DNA of 60,364 nt. It comes from a virus. The notes under the pieces were generated by a model. It saw only the letters and a program-made list of their open reading frames with translations, had not been told where the DNA came from and searched no databases. The stretch is from IMG/VR virus record IMGVR_UViG_3300030328_003717, positions 1 through 60,364 of that record. One strand, written 5' to 3'. Positions 41,573 through 50,161 of the stretch are shown in pieces. The stretch's first letter is position 1. Each line of letters starts with the position of its first letter. The position numbers were made by a program, and so were the translations under genes.

Positions 41573-43450
41573 TTAAGATATATCTTGATTTTTTGCGATC
41601 ATAGAATCGCCCCAATTCTTTCCAACTTCGGCATCAACCTTGTTTGGAACATCCAGGGGAACGGCTTCTTCCATGAGTTTGCAGATGTTGCTAACGTCCT
41701 CTTTATCCCTGACTGAGAACACCAGCTCGTCATGCACTTGAAGCAGAGGGGGGAACCCCGCTTCAAAACATTGGACCATGGACTGCTTCGTCATGTCAGC
41801 AGCCGAACCTTGAATTAGTTTATTGAGCGCCTTGTAAACAAACGCTCGTTTAATTTCTCCGTTGTACTCGTGTACAGCTTCTTTATATTTCATAGGCCTA
41901 CCTGTTCCATATCTAAGCGGTTCCCACATATCAAAGTGACAACGCCTACCCAATATGGTTTTAATATATCCTTTCTGACTTGCGCTTCTCATTACAGAAT
42001 CTGCAAGTTGTCTAACAAAAGGAGTGTAGGTATTAAACTTGGCGAGTATTTCTGAAGCTTCTTCTACTGTCACACCCAACTGATCTGCCAGCTTGCCTTT
42101 GCCCATGCCATACATAATGCCAAGCCCTATGGTCTTAGCGGTCTTTCTGTCTATGCCTGCAAGATTCGCAACCTCTTGGTGAAAGTCTGCGTCTCCTTGT
42201 TGATAAGCGTCGGCAACCGACTCTGCTCCGTCGTAATGAGAACGATTGGCATAATGTGTCAGTATTCTTGGCTCTTGTTGAGAAAAGTCAGCAGAACACC
42301 ACTGCTCTCCCTTTTCCGGTAAAAACAAAGACCGAATCAAAGGACCGATCTCTTTGTTTCTCGCGGGCACTTGCTGTAGGTTTGGATTGCTCATGGACAA
42401 CCGACCAGTGACTGTGCCACCAGACTCTCCTTTTAGTTGCCTAATCTCAGCGTGTATACGTCCGTTGTGTTCATGCTTTAAAATAGAGTCTATAAACGTG
42501 CTGTGTGTTTTATTGACTTCCCTAGCTTCTCTTATCTTTTGAGCTATGGGGTGTCTGTGGTTTTCTAAGAACGCTTTGGTAAAGCTAGGCAGTCCTGTGG
42601 GCGTCCTAGAATAAGATAGGTCCATCGCATCAAAAACTTTCGCCAAAGAGTTTGCTGCCCAAAGCTGTATGTCTTTAACGCCAGACTCATCCAGTATTTC
42701 TTTCACAATTTTCTTTTCTCTAGCAATCAATTTCTTTTTAAGAACAGACGCTCTTTCAACATCTACGCGAACGCCTCTTTGTTTCATATCAAGAACCACG
42801 GGAAGAACTCTCATCTCTAGTTCAAAGATGTTCCAAAGATTTTGTTCTTCAAGCAGTAGTTTAAAATGATTCCAAAGTTTTAAAGTCAGTGCAGCATCTT
42901 GTGTTGCATAGGTTCCCACATAAGCAGAAGGCAGTCGCCACATTTCTGCTTTCGGATCAATGCCCCATTCTTCTGCGGCTTGTCGTAACTCTGCTTCTGA
43001 TTTTCCTTCTTGCAAATACTCTTGTCCCAAAGCATTTAACGTATACCAATACATGTTCTCGTTAATTAAAGGTGCGACAATCATGGTATCTATAATCTTT
43101 CCTTTGACGTCTATGCCTTCGTTCTTTAACCAACCCACATCGTATGTTGCATTGTGAAACACTTTGTCTTGTTGTTCTGACACAACGTCTTTAACAAAAT
43201 CTAAAACTCGTTTCTTTGGAAAATTAAAACCAGACTCGTGTGCAAACGGAAAGTAGTCGGCAAAGCCGTCGCAAGCAATAGACACGCCTACGGCTTCTCC
43301 ATCGCCACGAATATATCCAGGGCCTAATTCTTTTAGTCTTGGATCTCTAGTCTCCAAGTCAATTGCAATCTCCTTTGCATCTTTCAATAGTTGTGTTGGA
43401 AAAACATCTGGTGGTGTCCACTCTGTGGGGGGTTTGTAAACAAAACTCAT
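41573..43450 (-). CDS. polA: DNA polymerase, family A (PolA-like), without 5' nuclease
   Basis: A 625-residue replicative polymerase. The 3'-5' exonuclease domain starts with AIDLET (D31, E33). Polymerase motif A is SADFSQQEPRI (D388, E393), motif B is RKTAKTIGLGIMYG (R435, K439, L443, Y447) and motif C is QVHDEL (H573-D574-E575). L443 aligns with E. coli Phe762, so this is a Leu-type enzyme. No N-terminal 5'-3' nuclease domain. It overlaps the helicase gene by 4 bases. Confidence 0.95.
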   Translation of the reverse strand: MSFVYKPPTEWTPPDVFPTQLLKDAKEIAIDLETRDPRLKELGPGYIRGDGEAVGVSIACDGFADYFPFAHESGFNFPKKRVLDFVKDVVSEQQDKVFHNATYDVGWLKNEGIDVKGKIIDTMIVAPLINENMYWYTLNALGQEYLQEGKSEAELRQAAEEWGIDPKAEMWRLPSAYVGTYATQDAALTLKLWNHFKLLLEEQNLWNIFELEMRVLPVVLDMKQRGVRVDVERASVLKKKLIAREKKIVKEILDESGVKDIQLWAANSLAKVFDAMDLSYSRTPTGLPSFTKAFLENHRHPIAQKIREAREVNKTHSTFIDSILKHEHNGRIHAEIRQLKGESGGTVTGRLSMSNPNLQQVPARNKEIGPLIRSLFLPEKGEQWCSADFSQQEPRILTHYANRSHYDGAESVADAYQQGDADFHQEVANLAGIDRKTAKTIGLGIMYGMGKGKLADQLGVTVEEASEILAKFNTYTPFVRQLADSVMRSASQKGYIKTILGRRCHFDMWEPLRYGTGRPMKYKEAVHEYNGEIKRAFVYKALNKLIQGSAADMTKQSMVQCFEAGFPPLLQVHDELVFSVRDKEDVSNICKLMEEAVPLDVPNKVDAEVGKNWGDSMIAKNQDIS

Positions 43451-44988
43451 ATAACGTACCTATAATAATCATCTTGGGCTTTTATAAAATACAAGTTCTC
43501 AACTGTACGCGTAACTGCGACATAGAACTGTCTGTGAAGCCCATCGGGTTGTAGTGTTGAAGACTGTTTTTGTGCTTTCGATAAATCAAGATACACAGCC
43601 ACATTCTCCGCTTCACCGCCTTTTGCTTGGTGTATCGTAGATATAACAATGCGCGGTTCTCCATGTAGGTCTTCTTTGTTATTCATTGCTTTTTCAATAA
43701 ATCCTTTTCGTTCTACGTCTATGCTTTTGTCAAATAGTTCTTTCCATGTTTTGTCTAATATTTCTTCTTTTAAACCATAGTTGTCCATGGCTTCGTCTAA
43801 AGTTACTTTGTGTCCCAGCTCTTTGTCTTGTCCCACCTTACTTATAAACCCTCTTTTTACACCCTGTTTTCCTAAGTAATAATACAAATCATCTAGCTCT
43901 GATAAAGTGACCGGCTCGGTTTTTATTTTTTCCCAAGTTTCAATAGCTGAAATCATTCTTAAAGGAATGTACCTGTAGTGGTTGTGAGCAAAAGGATAGC
44001 CGTTGTCTATTAAATACTTTCTAATGTTGTATCCTTTTGATGTGTCGGTCAACATGTAATCACAAGAAGCCATAATCAACCACTCTCCTTTTTCCAAAGG
44101 CAACGTATCTATTGAAGAAACGTTATTGACACTTCCTGGTTCTTCTCTTGGCTTATATTCTTTTGGTTCCCTAGAGACTATTCTCTCTGATATTCTTTTT
44201 GCAATCGGATGCACAGTTCTTGGTATCCTATAGGACTGATTTAGCACGATTTTATTTCCCTCATAGTTTACAAACCTTTCAGGCCTAGCTCCGTTCCATT
44301 CATAAATGGCTTGGTCATCGTCTCCAGCAATAAAAGTTCTCTCCGTTGTGCTCGCTAGTTTGTCTACCAAACGCCAGTTCAGCTCCGCCAAATCTTGTGC
44401 TTCGTCTACAATTAAAAGGTCTAGTGGTGGTGGTGTGCCGTCTTCTAAAAAACTTACAATCATATCGGCAAAAGAAAACAACACAGGTGTTCGAGACAAC
44501 CTAAACTCTTCCCAAGCTTCTGATAACGGTTCCAACATGTGTGGTACAACACCTTTTCTTTGAGACGCGTCTAAAGACAGTCGCTCTTCTTTTAAAGACC
44601 GACAGTTTGTTTTTGCTCGTTCTATGATGTCGAAATACGGATCTTGGACCACGGACCTAATTGCTCTTGCGTTGTTTGGATATTCTTTGGTTAACTTAAA
44701 TTCGTATTCTTTTAAAAAATCAAACACGTCTCTGCCACCCACCACATGCGATATGCCCATGACTCTTTTGCAAAACGCGTGGCTTGTGCAGAAGTAAGGC
44801 ATCTCTTCAAAAGTTAAACCAAACTTGACGTGTGCTCTGTTCTTTCCTTCTTCAGCTGCTTTTTTAGAAAAAGATATAAAAGCAATTCGCTCTGGTGCAA
44901 CTCCCTCGTCTATGCTTTTCTCTATAATATTTAGCAAAGTTGTTGTCTTCCCTGTTCCTGGAGGACCATAATATTTTGTTACTCCCAT
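43447..44988 (-). CDS. SF1A (UvrD/Rep-like) DNA helicase (513 aa)
   Basis: Walker A is GPPGTGKTT (residues 8-16), motif II IVDEAQDL, motif III AGDDDQAIYEWNGA, motif IV QSYRIP, motif V STIHQAKGGEAENV and motif VI FYVAVTR. The complete set supports an active 3'-5' helicase. It is shorter than UvrD, as is usual in phages. It lies between primase and polymerase and is probably the replicative or repair helicase. Confidence 0.9.
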   Translation of the reverse strand: MGVTKYYGPPGTGKTTTLLNIIEKSIDEGVAPERIAFISFSKKAAEEGKNRAHVKFGLTFEEMPYFCTSHAFCKRVMGISHVVGGRDVFDFLKEYEFKLTKEYPNNARAIRSVVQDPYFDIIERAKTNCRSLKEERLSLDASQRKGVVPHMLEPLSEAWEEFRLSRTPVLFSFADMIVSFLEDGTPPPLDLLIVDEAQDLAELNWRLVDKLASTTERTFIAGDDDQAIYEWNGARPERFVNYEGNKIVLNQSYRIPRTVHPIAKRISERIVSREPKEYKPREEPGSVNNVSSIDTLPLEKGEWLIMASCDYMLTDTSKGYNIRKYLIDNGYPFAHNHYRYIPLRMISAIETWEKIKTEPVTLSELDDLYYYLGKQGVKRGFISKVGQDKELGHKVTLDEAMDNYGLKEEILDKTWKELFDKSIDVERKGFIEKAMNNKEDLHGEPRIVISTIHQAKGGEAENVAVYLDLSKAQKQSSTLQPDGLHRQFYVAVTRTVENLYFIKAQDDYYRYVI

Positions 44989-46568
44989 TCTTTGTTCTCC
45001 GTTTCTAGTCTAAAATCATCTAAAGACACAGCGTCTTCATTTATCTCTCTAACATCCATGATCCAAACCTTTTTGTTTCCAACAGCCTTGTCAACCCATT
45101 TAGATGTGTTGATGCCTCCCATTTCTTTTAACTGTGTAAACACCTCTGCTTCTTTAATGTTCCTCATCTTCTTAAACTCTTGTATAAAGATGACTGCATC
45201 CCTACCTGTAAACCACCACTCTTTAATGCCTTCTTCTTCGTGTCTATACACGCCACCAGAAACCAAAGCCATACGAGAAGAGGACTCTGATATTCTGCAA
45301 AACTCATATATTGCGTCTTTTAACACTCCTCGTTTTGTCATGTCAGAAGGAACATCCACAATCTGCACTTCCTGTAGCCATGCGTTAAGTTGCGCAACCC
45401 AGTCTGATTTCTTTTTATCGGGCGGACATATATTTAAAACCTCCATACATTTTTGTTGATACATAGAAAAGTTATGAAGCTGTTTTGTTTCTAAAACAAT
45501 TGTTTGACCATCAATGTCTAAATGCCAAAGAGGTGGATCAGTCATGTATTTTCTAAGACCACCATAAACAGGTTCTCTTTGTGATGCGTCTATGCCATGT
45601 CTTTTGGTTATACAAATACCGCTCTGGCAAAAACTTTTTAATGGGTCTTTGCCGCACTGATATTTGTAATCCGTTTTTTCTAAACTTTGTATGATTGAGT
45701 TAAGCTCGCTGTGAGACAGAGCGTTTGTGCAAGCTGTTTTGTTTACTTCCTGTAGTTTGTCTTTCCACTGCTCGCCTTCAGGGTAAACCTTTCTTAAAAA
45801 TACTCCGTAGTTCAACATTGCGTTATTTCTTGTGCCTTCAGGCACGCCGTTAAGTTTCATGTGAACCAAACAAGGAGGCGCCTCGTCCCACAAACCGTCT
45901 CCGTTTAATTGTTTCTTTCTGCTCTTTTTTATTGCAACAAACTTATCTAGGTCTTCTTCACTAATTGCTCTTCTTTTTACAATCCTTACAAACTCCTCAA
46001 TGCTTAAAGCGTCTCCTTTTGAGTTCAGAGCGTATCTAGTAGTATCGTCTCCAGAAAAATACGGCATGTTTAACCAATTTCCTGTTTGTTTTTGTTGAGG
46101 CAACTGCTTTGACCATTCATATTGTTTAGGAAATATCTCATCGCCTGTACGGCCCATTGCTGCCGCTATCTCTTCTAGCTTGTTTTGAAACTTAAACGCG
46201 GGTATGGGTTCTTTAGTGAACATAAAAAGATGCACCCCGCCTGATTTTGTCATGCAGGGTACAAGGGGCAGTTGCATTTCACTGATTGTCTTTAGAATTT
46301 GCTTGGTGTTGATAGGATATTCGTCCACATCAATACACCCCCAAGAGCATTTTTCATCATCTGTTAAAGGAATAATTCCTATTGATACCTCTCCGGCAAC
46401 GTGTTTTTGCCAAAGCTCTGTTGTAACTGGTTGGTGCAGAGTTTTCCCTCTGCCTTCTTTTTTAATTCCTTTTGCTGTGTTCTTTTGCTTTCCTGTTATC
46501 TCGTAAATTCCGTGTGCTCTAGTTAAACCAGAGAAAATGCGCATCAAAATTTCTGCTTTTTCTTTCAC
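44979..46568 (-). CDS. Archaeo-eukaryotic-type (AEP) primase (529 aa)
   Basis: The catalytic pattern is CIDVDEYP (D80, D82), TKSGGVHLFMF (S109, H113) and QTGNWLNMPYF, which matches AEP primases of the TOTE/phage type. A central segment has CGKDPLKSFCQSGICITKRHG, a likely zinc site, and a helical C-terminal region follows. It makes primers for the PolA. It overlaps the helicase by 10 bases. No T7-like TOPRIM primase-helicase was seen. Confidence 0.8.
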   Translation of the reverse strand: MKEKAEILMRIFSGLTRAHGIYEITGKQKNTAKGIKKEGRGKTLHQPVTTELWQKHVAGEVSIGIIPLTDDEKCSWGCIDVDEYPINTKQILKTISEMQLPLVPCMTKSGGVHLFMFTKEPIPAFKFQNKLEEIAAAMGRTGDEIFPKQYEWSKQLPQQKQTGNWLNMPYFSGDDTTRYALNSKGDALSIEEFVRIVKRRAISEEDLDKFVAIKKSRKKQLNGDGLWDEAPPCLVHMKLNGVPEGTRNNAMLNYGVFLRKVYPEGEQWKDKLQEVNKTACTNALSHSELNSIIQSLEKTDYKYQCGKDPLKSFCQSGICITKRHGIDASQREPVYGGLRKYMTDPPLWHLDIDGQTIVLETKQLHNFSMYQQKCMEVLNICPPDKKKSDWVAQLNAWLQEVQIVDVPSDMTKRGVLKDAIYEFCRISESSSRMALVSGGVYRHEEEGIKEWWFTGRDAVIFIQEFKKMRNIKEAEVFTQLKEMGGINTSKWVDKAVGNKKVWIMDVREINEDAVSLDDFRLETENKEWE

Positions 46569-46592
46569 ATAGCTTCCTTGTCTCTAGGAAAA

Positions 46593-46655
46593 CCCCTCTG
46601 AAACCAATTTGGACTCGGTTATTGTTTATTTGTCTATACACAATACACAGAGGGG
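46593..46655 (-). terminator. Terminator-like inverted repeat between SSB and primase
   Basis: Read leftward, CCCCTCTG (46655-46648) pairs with CAGAGGGG (46600-46593), which is followed by TTTT. The loop is long (47 bases), so it could be an attenuator between the putative SSB gene and the primase gene rather than a strong terminator. Confidence 0.45.
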
Positions 46656-46669
46656 CATCCTTTTTTCGT

Positions 46670-47464
46670 TTAGTCTTCCCAATCCTTTTTGTTACCGGAC
46701 TGTTCCAACGCAGGACTGCTACCAGATTTGCTAGGGCCACCTAGCTGATCCAAAGCACCAGAAGATCCGAATTTAGCAAACTCTTCTGCTTCTGCAAAAA
46801 GGTCTCTTTCTTTCTCTTCTAACACCCGCTCCTGCATGATGTGATAACTGTACCAGCTACCTCTATCATTGGACTCGACTTGTGTGGATAGACGGTACCA
46901 ATGAGAGTAAGCCGGAGGCGTGAACATGCCTTTTGCTCCTTTCATTTTTGTACCTTGGATCATCGTGTTCCACGCACGCGAATGCTTCAGTTGCGATCCT
47001 GTCATGTTAATGACGCATTTTTGTGGCACGTCATCAACGAGCGCGAAGCCGTAGTGGTTTGAGGTTACGGTCAATTGGGTTTCCCCATTTGGTGTAACCA
47101 TACGCCCTTGGCTGTCGCGTGTGCATCGGTTCAAAAGGTCAGAATCTGCTGGGTGCACGCCTTTGAAGCCTCCACCTTTCTCACGCAAGCCCCACTCAAC
47201 GAGTGTTTTGCTATAGTAAGAAGGTAAAAACAACAAGCCGTCATCGCCACTAATAGCGACACTGCTTCCACTGTAGTACAAATCACCTTCTTCCGCGTCA
47301 GCAAGATAATCACTAGAGTTCTTTTGTCTCTGTGGAGACAAAGCCTGGATTATGCTGATTCTTGGAGTACGAAGGTCTTCCGTACTGAGATCACCGAAAC
47401 CTTTTTCTTCGATGTTTTCAAATAGGGACGTTATAGATGTCCCATTACTTTTCTTCGTTGCCAT
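46670..47464 (-). CDS. Putative single-stranded DNA-binding protein (264 aa)
   Basis: An OB-fold-like central part rich in strands (YYSGSSVAISGDDGLLFLPSYY, TVTSNHYGFALVDD), and a C-terminal Ser/Gly linker ending in the acidic tip NKKDWED, as in phage and bacterial SSBs. The place at the head of the replication operon supports this. Not proven by a diagnostic motif. Confidence 0.6.
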   Translation of the reverse strand: MATKKSNGTSITSLFENIEEKGFGDLSTEDLRTPRISIIQALSPQRQKNSSDYLADAEEGDLYYSGSSVAISGDDGLLFLPSYYSKTLVEWGLREKGGGFKGVHPADSDLLNRCTRDSQGRMVTPNGETQLTVTSNHYGFALVDDVPQKCVINMTGSQLKHSRAWNTMIQGTKMKGAKGMFTPPAYSHWYRLSTQVESNDRGSWYSYHIMQERVLEEKERDLFAEAEEFAKFGSSGALDQLGGPSKSGSSPALEQSGNKKDWED

Positions 47465-47486
47465 ATCTTATTTCCTCTTTATTTAT

Positions 47487-48050
47487 TCAACGGTTTATTT
47501 TTGTGCGTTTGCCTGCATACACGGAGAAACTTTTCTGTGTGTCTACATCAAACGATGGGTCCCCCGATTCTATTCTTTCTTTTACGAAAGCACGGAGGGT
47601 GCTTGGATGAACTGCTTCTTTCGTTGCTGGCATGTGGCCTTGTTTCGTAAGCAGCTCCGCCAATTCGGAAGCGATCTCATCCTCACCTTGTCCAAAAGTA
47701 AGCGTCAAAGTGTTCTTTATTAGATCACCGTGTCCGTTTTCTCTTAGCCAGTTGTGAGCTGTCTCGACGTTGCGAGCCGTGATGCGAGCGCTGTAAAATG
47801 GTTCTGCTGATATGCTAGAGCCGTCTGATAGTTTCAATTCAGAAACGCCGTACTCTGCAAGTTTATTTGGAATGGTTTGTTCACTGAGTTCCCTAGACTG
47901 CTCTTTGAGTCGTCTCAGTTTTTCTTCAGTGTTGCCGATTTGTCCTTCAAGTGTAAGTAAGTCTTTGCAAAGTTTACTCAGACTTTCGATGTCTGTTTCT
48001 TCGATGCTTTCTACTTGTTTTCTTATGCTCTCTTCAAATAACTCTTTCAT
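47487..48050 (-). CDS. Hypothetical replication-module protein with coiled coil (187 aa)
   Basis: Residues 1-60 are a coiled coil; the C-terminal part has PATKEAVHPSTLRAFVKERIESGDPSFDV. Proteins with this ending often accompany SSB in marine phages. It may be a recombination or nuclease-inhibitor factor, but that is a guess. One-base overlap with the upstream gene. Confidence 0.6.
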   Translation of the reverse strand: MKELFEESIRKQVESIEETDIESLSKLCKDLLTLEGQIGNTEEKLRRLKEQSRELSEQTIPNKLAEYGVSELKLSDGSSISAEPFYSARITARNVETAHNWLRENGHGDLIKNTLTLTFGQGEDEIASELAELLTKQGHMPATKEAVHPSTLRAFVKERIESGDPSFDVDTQKSFSVYAGKRTKINR

Positions 48051-48346
48051 TATTTTTTACCTCGTTCTATTGGTGTTACGTTATTTTTTTCTTCTTTCTT
48101 CGGTTCGTAGTTGATCTCAAAGTCAGGCACAAAAAATATAAGGCCTTCGTTGTTAACCTCTACAACTTCAACACTATGTTTTGGTTGATCCAATATAGTG
48201 TACACATATCTTAATGATTCATCCAAACTGTTGAACGGACCTAAAGATTCGCCGAAACTTTGATGAGGAGTGAAGTTAATAAACCATTCATTTTTTCTGT
48301 TGCTACAGATTTCTAAAATGATTTTTTTCTTTCGTTCTCTCGTCAT
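48050..48346 (-). CDS. Hypothetical protein (98 aa), first gene of the replication operon
   Basis: A basic start (MTRERKKKIILEI) and an acidic-to-basic C-terminus. No domain recognised. Its promoter overlaps the divergent SNF2 promoter. Confidence 0.6.
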   Translation of the reverse strand: MTRERKKKIILEICSNRKNEWFINFTPHQSFGESLGPFNSLDESLRYVYTILDQPKHSVEVVEVNNEGLIFFVPDFEINYEPKKEEKNNVTPIERGKK

Positions 48347-48348
48347 GG

Positions 48349-48385
48349 TTGACTAATCTTATACTATCAGTAGAATAGATTGCAA
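48349..48385. promoter_or_regulatory. Overlapping divergent promoters
   Basis: Rightward: TTGACT (48349-48354), 16 bases, TAGAAT (48371-48376). Leftward: TTGCAA (48385-48380), 16 bases, TATAAG (48363-48358). The two face each other on the same DNA, so they should exclude one another. The spacer holds ATACTAT, also present in the operator at 2138-2148. Confidence 0.6.
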
Positions 48386-48421
48386 GAAATATTTTAACGA
48401 ATAACGAAGGATATGAAAATA

Positions 48422-49870
48422 ATGGATATAGAAGCTTATAATTACAAAACCGAACCCTACGACCACCAACGAGAAACTTTAGCCAAGAGTGCTCACAAAA
48501 GTCTTTACGCACTTTTCCTTGAGATGGGCCTTGGCAAATCAAAAATCTTATTAGATAACGCCGGTATGCTCTTCGAGCAAGGAAAAATTACTGGACTTCT
48601 TATTGTATCACCAAAAGGTAATTTAAGAAACTGGGACGTGCATGAGGTCAACAAACATTTACCGGACCACATACAAAGAAACGTTTTGGTTTGGCAGCCT
48701 AATCATACTAAACAATGGCTAAAGGACTACAAAGAAATGGTTGAAGGCAACAGCGACGGAACACTAAACATATTTTTAGTCAATGTCGAAGCGTTTGCTA
48801 CTGTTAAAGCGTGTAAGTTTGTAGAAGAGTTTATGGTTGTTCACGATGTAATGATGGCTATTGATGAATCCACGACAATAAAAAATCCGAAAGCTAAAAG
48901 AACAAAACATTTAATCAAGTTGGCACCTCTTGCTGACTACCGAAGAATCCTTACCGGATTTCCAATCACAAAAGCCCCTCTAGATTTGTACAGCCAGTGT
49001 TATTTTCTGTCGCCTAACTTACTCGGCTTCAGTAGTTATTATGCGTTCAGCGCACGTTATGCAATCACCCAGGCACGTCGCATGGGATCGCACAGCTTTC
49101 AACAGATCGTAGGGTTTCAAAGGCTTGAAGAACTGCAAGAATCCATCAAAGACTTCTCGATTCGTAAGACGAAGGACCAATGCCTAGACCTTCCTCCGAA
49201 AGTCTACACAAAGCGGTATGTTGAACTGACTGATGAACAGAAAAAAGCGTATGCAACCATGAAACAAAAAGCATTGATGGTTTTAGACAATGAAGTATTC
49301 AGCACTATGAATGTGTTGACACAGATTATGCGGTTGCAACAAGTCGTTGCTGGTAGTTTGCGTAACGAAGATGGAGAAACGATTGTTCTTAAAAACAATC
49401 GAGTGCGTACTGTGCTAGATCTATTAGAAGAAACGTCTGATAAAGCTGTGATTTTTGCTGTGTTTCAAACCGACATTCAACAATTAGAAAAAGCCATAGC
49501 GGAGAAGTTTGGTGAAAACTCTGTTGCGTCTTATTATGGCAAAACACCACAGGACGAAAGACAAAGAATTATTGATAAGTTTCAAGATCCAGAGTCTGAG
49601 TTGCGCTACTTCATTTCCAATCCGCAAACAGGTGGCCGAGGTATTACTTTAACCGAAGCCGGTACCATGATATTTTATTCTAATTCCTATGATTTAGAAC
49701 TCAGGGTGCAAGCCGAGGATCGGATTCACAGAATAGGACAAGAAAAAAGTTGCACATACATCGACCTTGTATCAGAAAATACGGTTGATGAAAAAATACT
49801 TCAAAATCTTTTAAGCAAAGTTAAAATCAGCAATGAGATTCTTGGAGAAATAAGAAATTGGTTTAAATAA
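48422..49870 (+). CDS. SNF2-type superfamily 2 helicase/translocase
   Basis: A protein of 482 residues from ATG 48422; ATG 48413 in the same frame lies too close to AAGGA (48407-48411). Motif I is LEMGLGKSK, motif II IDESTTIKN (DEST in place of DEAH/DEGH), motif III LTGFP, motif V GGRGITL and motif VI QAEDRIHRIGQ, the SNF2 signature. It is a minimal phage enzyme with no extra domains. It may remodel DNA-protein complexes or assist replication. Confidence 0.9.
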   Translation: MDIEAYNYKTEPYDHQRETLAKSAHKSLYALFLEMGLGKSKILLDNAGMLFEQGKITGLLIVSPKGNLRNWDVHEVNKHLPDHIQRNVLVWQPNHTKQWLKDYKEMVEGNSDGTLNIFLVNVEAFATVKACKFVEEFMVVHDVMMAIDESTTIKNPKAKRTKHLIKLAPLADYRRILTGFPITKAPLDLYSQCYFLSPNLLGFSSYYAFSARYAITQARRMGSHSFQQIVGFQRLEELQESIKDFSIRKTKDQCLDLPPKVYTKRYVELTDEQKKAYATMKQKALMVLDNEVFSTMNVLTQIMRLQQVVAGSLRNEDGETIVLKNNRVRTVLDLLEETSDKAVIFAVFQTDIQQLEKAIAEKFGENSVASYYGKTPQDERQRIIDKFQDPESELRYFISNPQTGGRGITLTEAGTMIFYSNSYDLELRVQAEDRIHRIGQEKSCTYIDLVSENTVDEKILQNLLSKVKISNEILGEIRNWFK

Positions 49871-49882
49871 AAGGCTATAATA

Positions 49883-50146
49883 ATGAGTACAGACACAGTA
49901 AAAGAATATCTAGATCACCCCATGACACAAACAACCGTAGACAAAATTGTCGCAGACATGATTCCAATAATACGAAATCATTTTGACGAAGAAGACGTAA
50001 GTCCCTGGGAAGTAGCCACTGCTTTGGTTGTGCTGTTGTCTTCTGTTACAAACACCATGGATCTTGATCGAGAGACAATGGTCGAACTAGCCACGTTTAT
50101 TATGCAAACAACGGCGGACCAAGGACTTTTTTCAAACCGACATTAA
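49883..50146 (+). CDS. Hypothetical acidic protein (87 aa)
   Basis: A helical acidic protein (MSTDTVKEYLDHPMTQTTVDKI...). It lies 12 bases after the SNF2 gene and directly before the next start. No function recognised. Confidence 0.65.
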   Translation: MSTDTVKEYLDHPMTQTTVDKIVADMIPIIRNHFDEEDVSPWEVATALVVLLSSVTNTMDLDRETMVELATFIMQTTADQGLFSNRH

Positions 50147-50161
50147 GTGTATGATAGGGGT

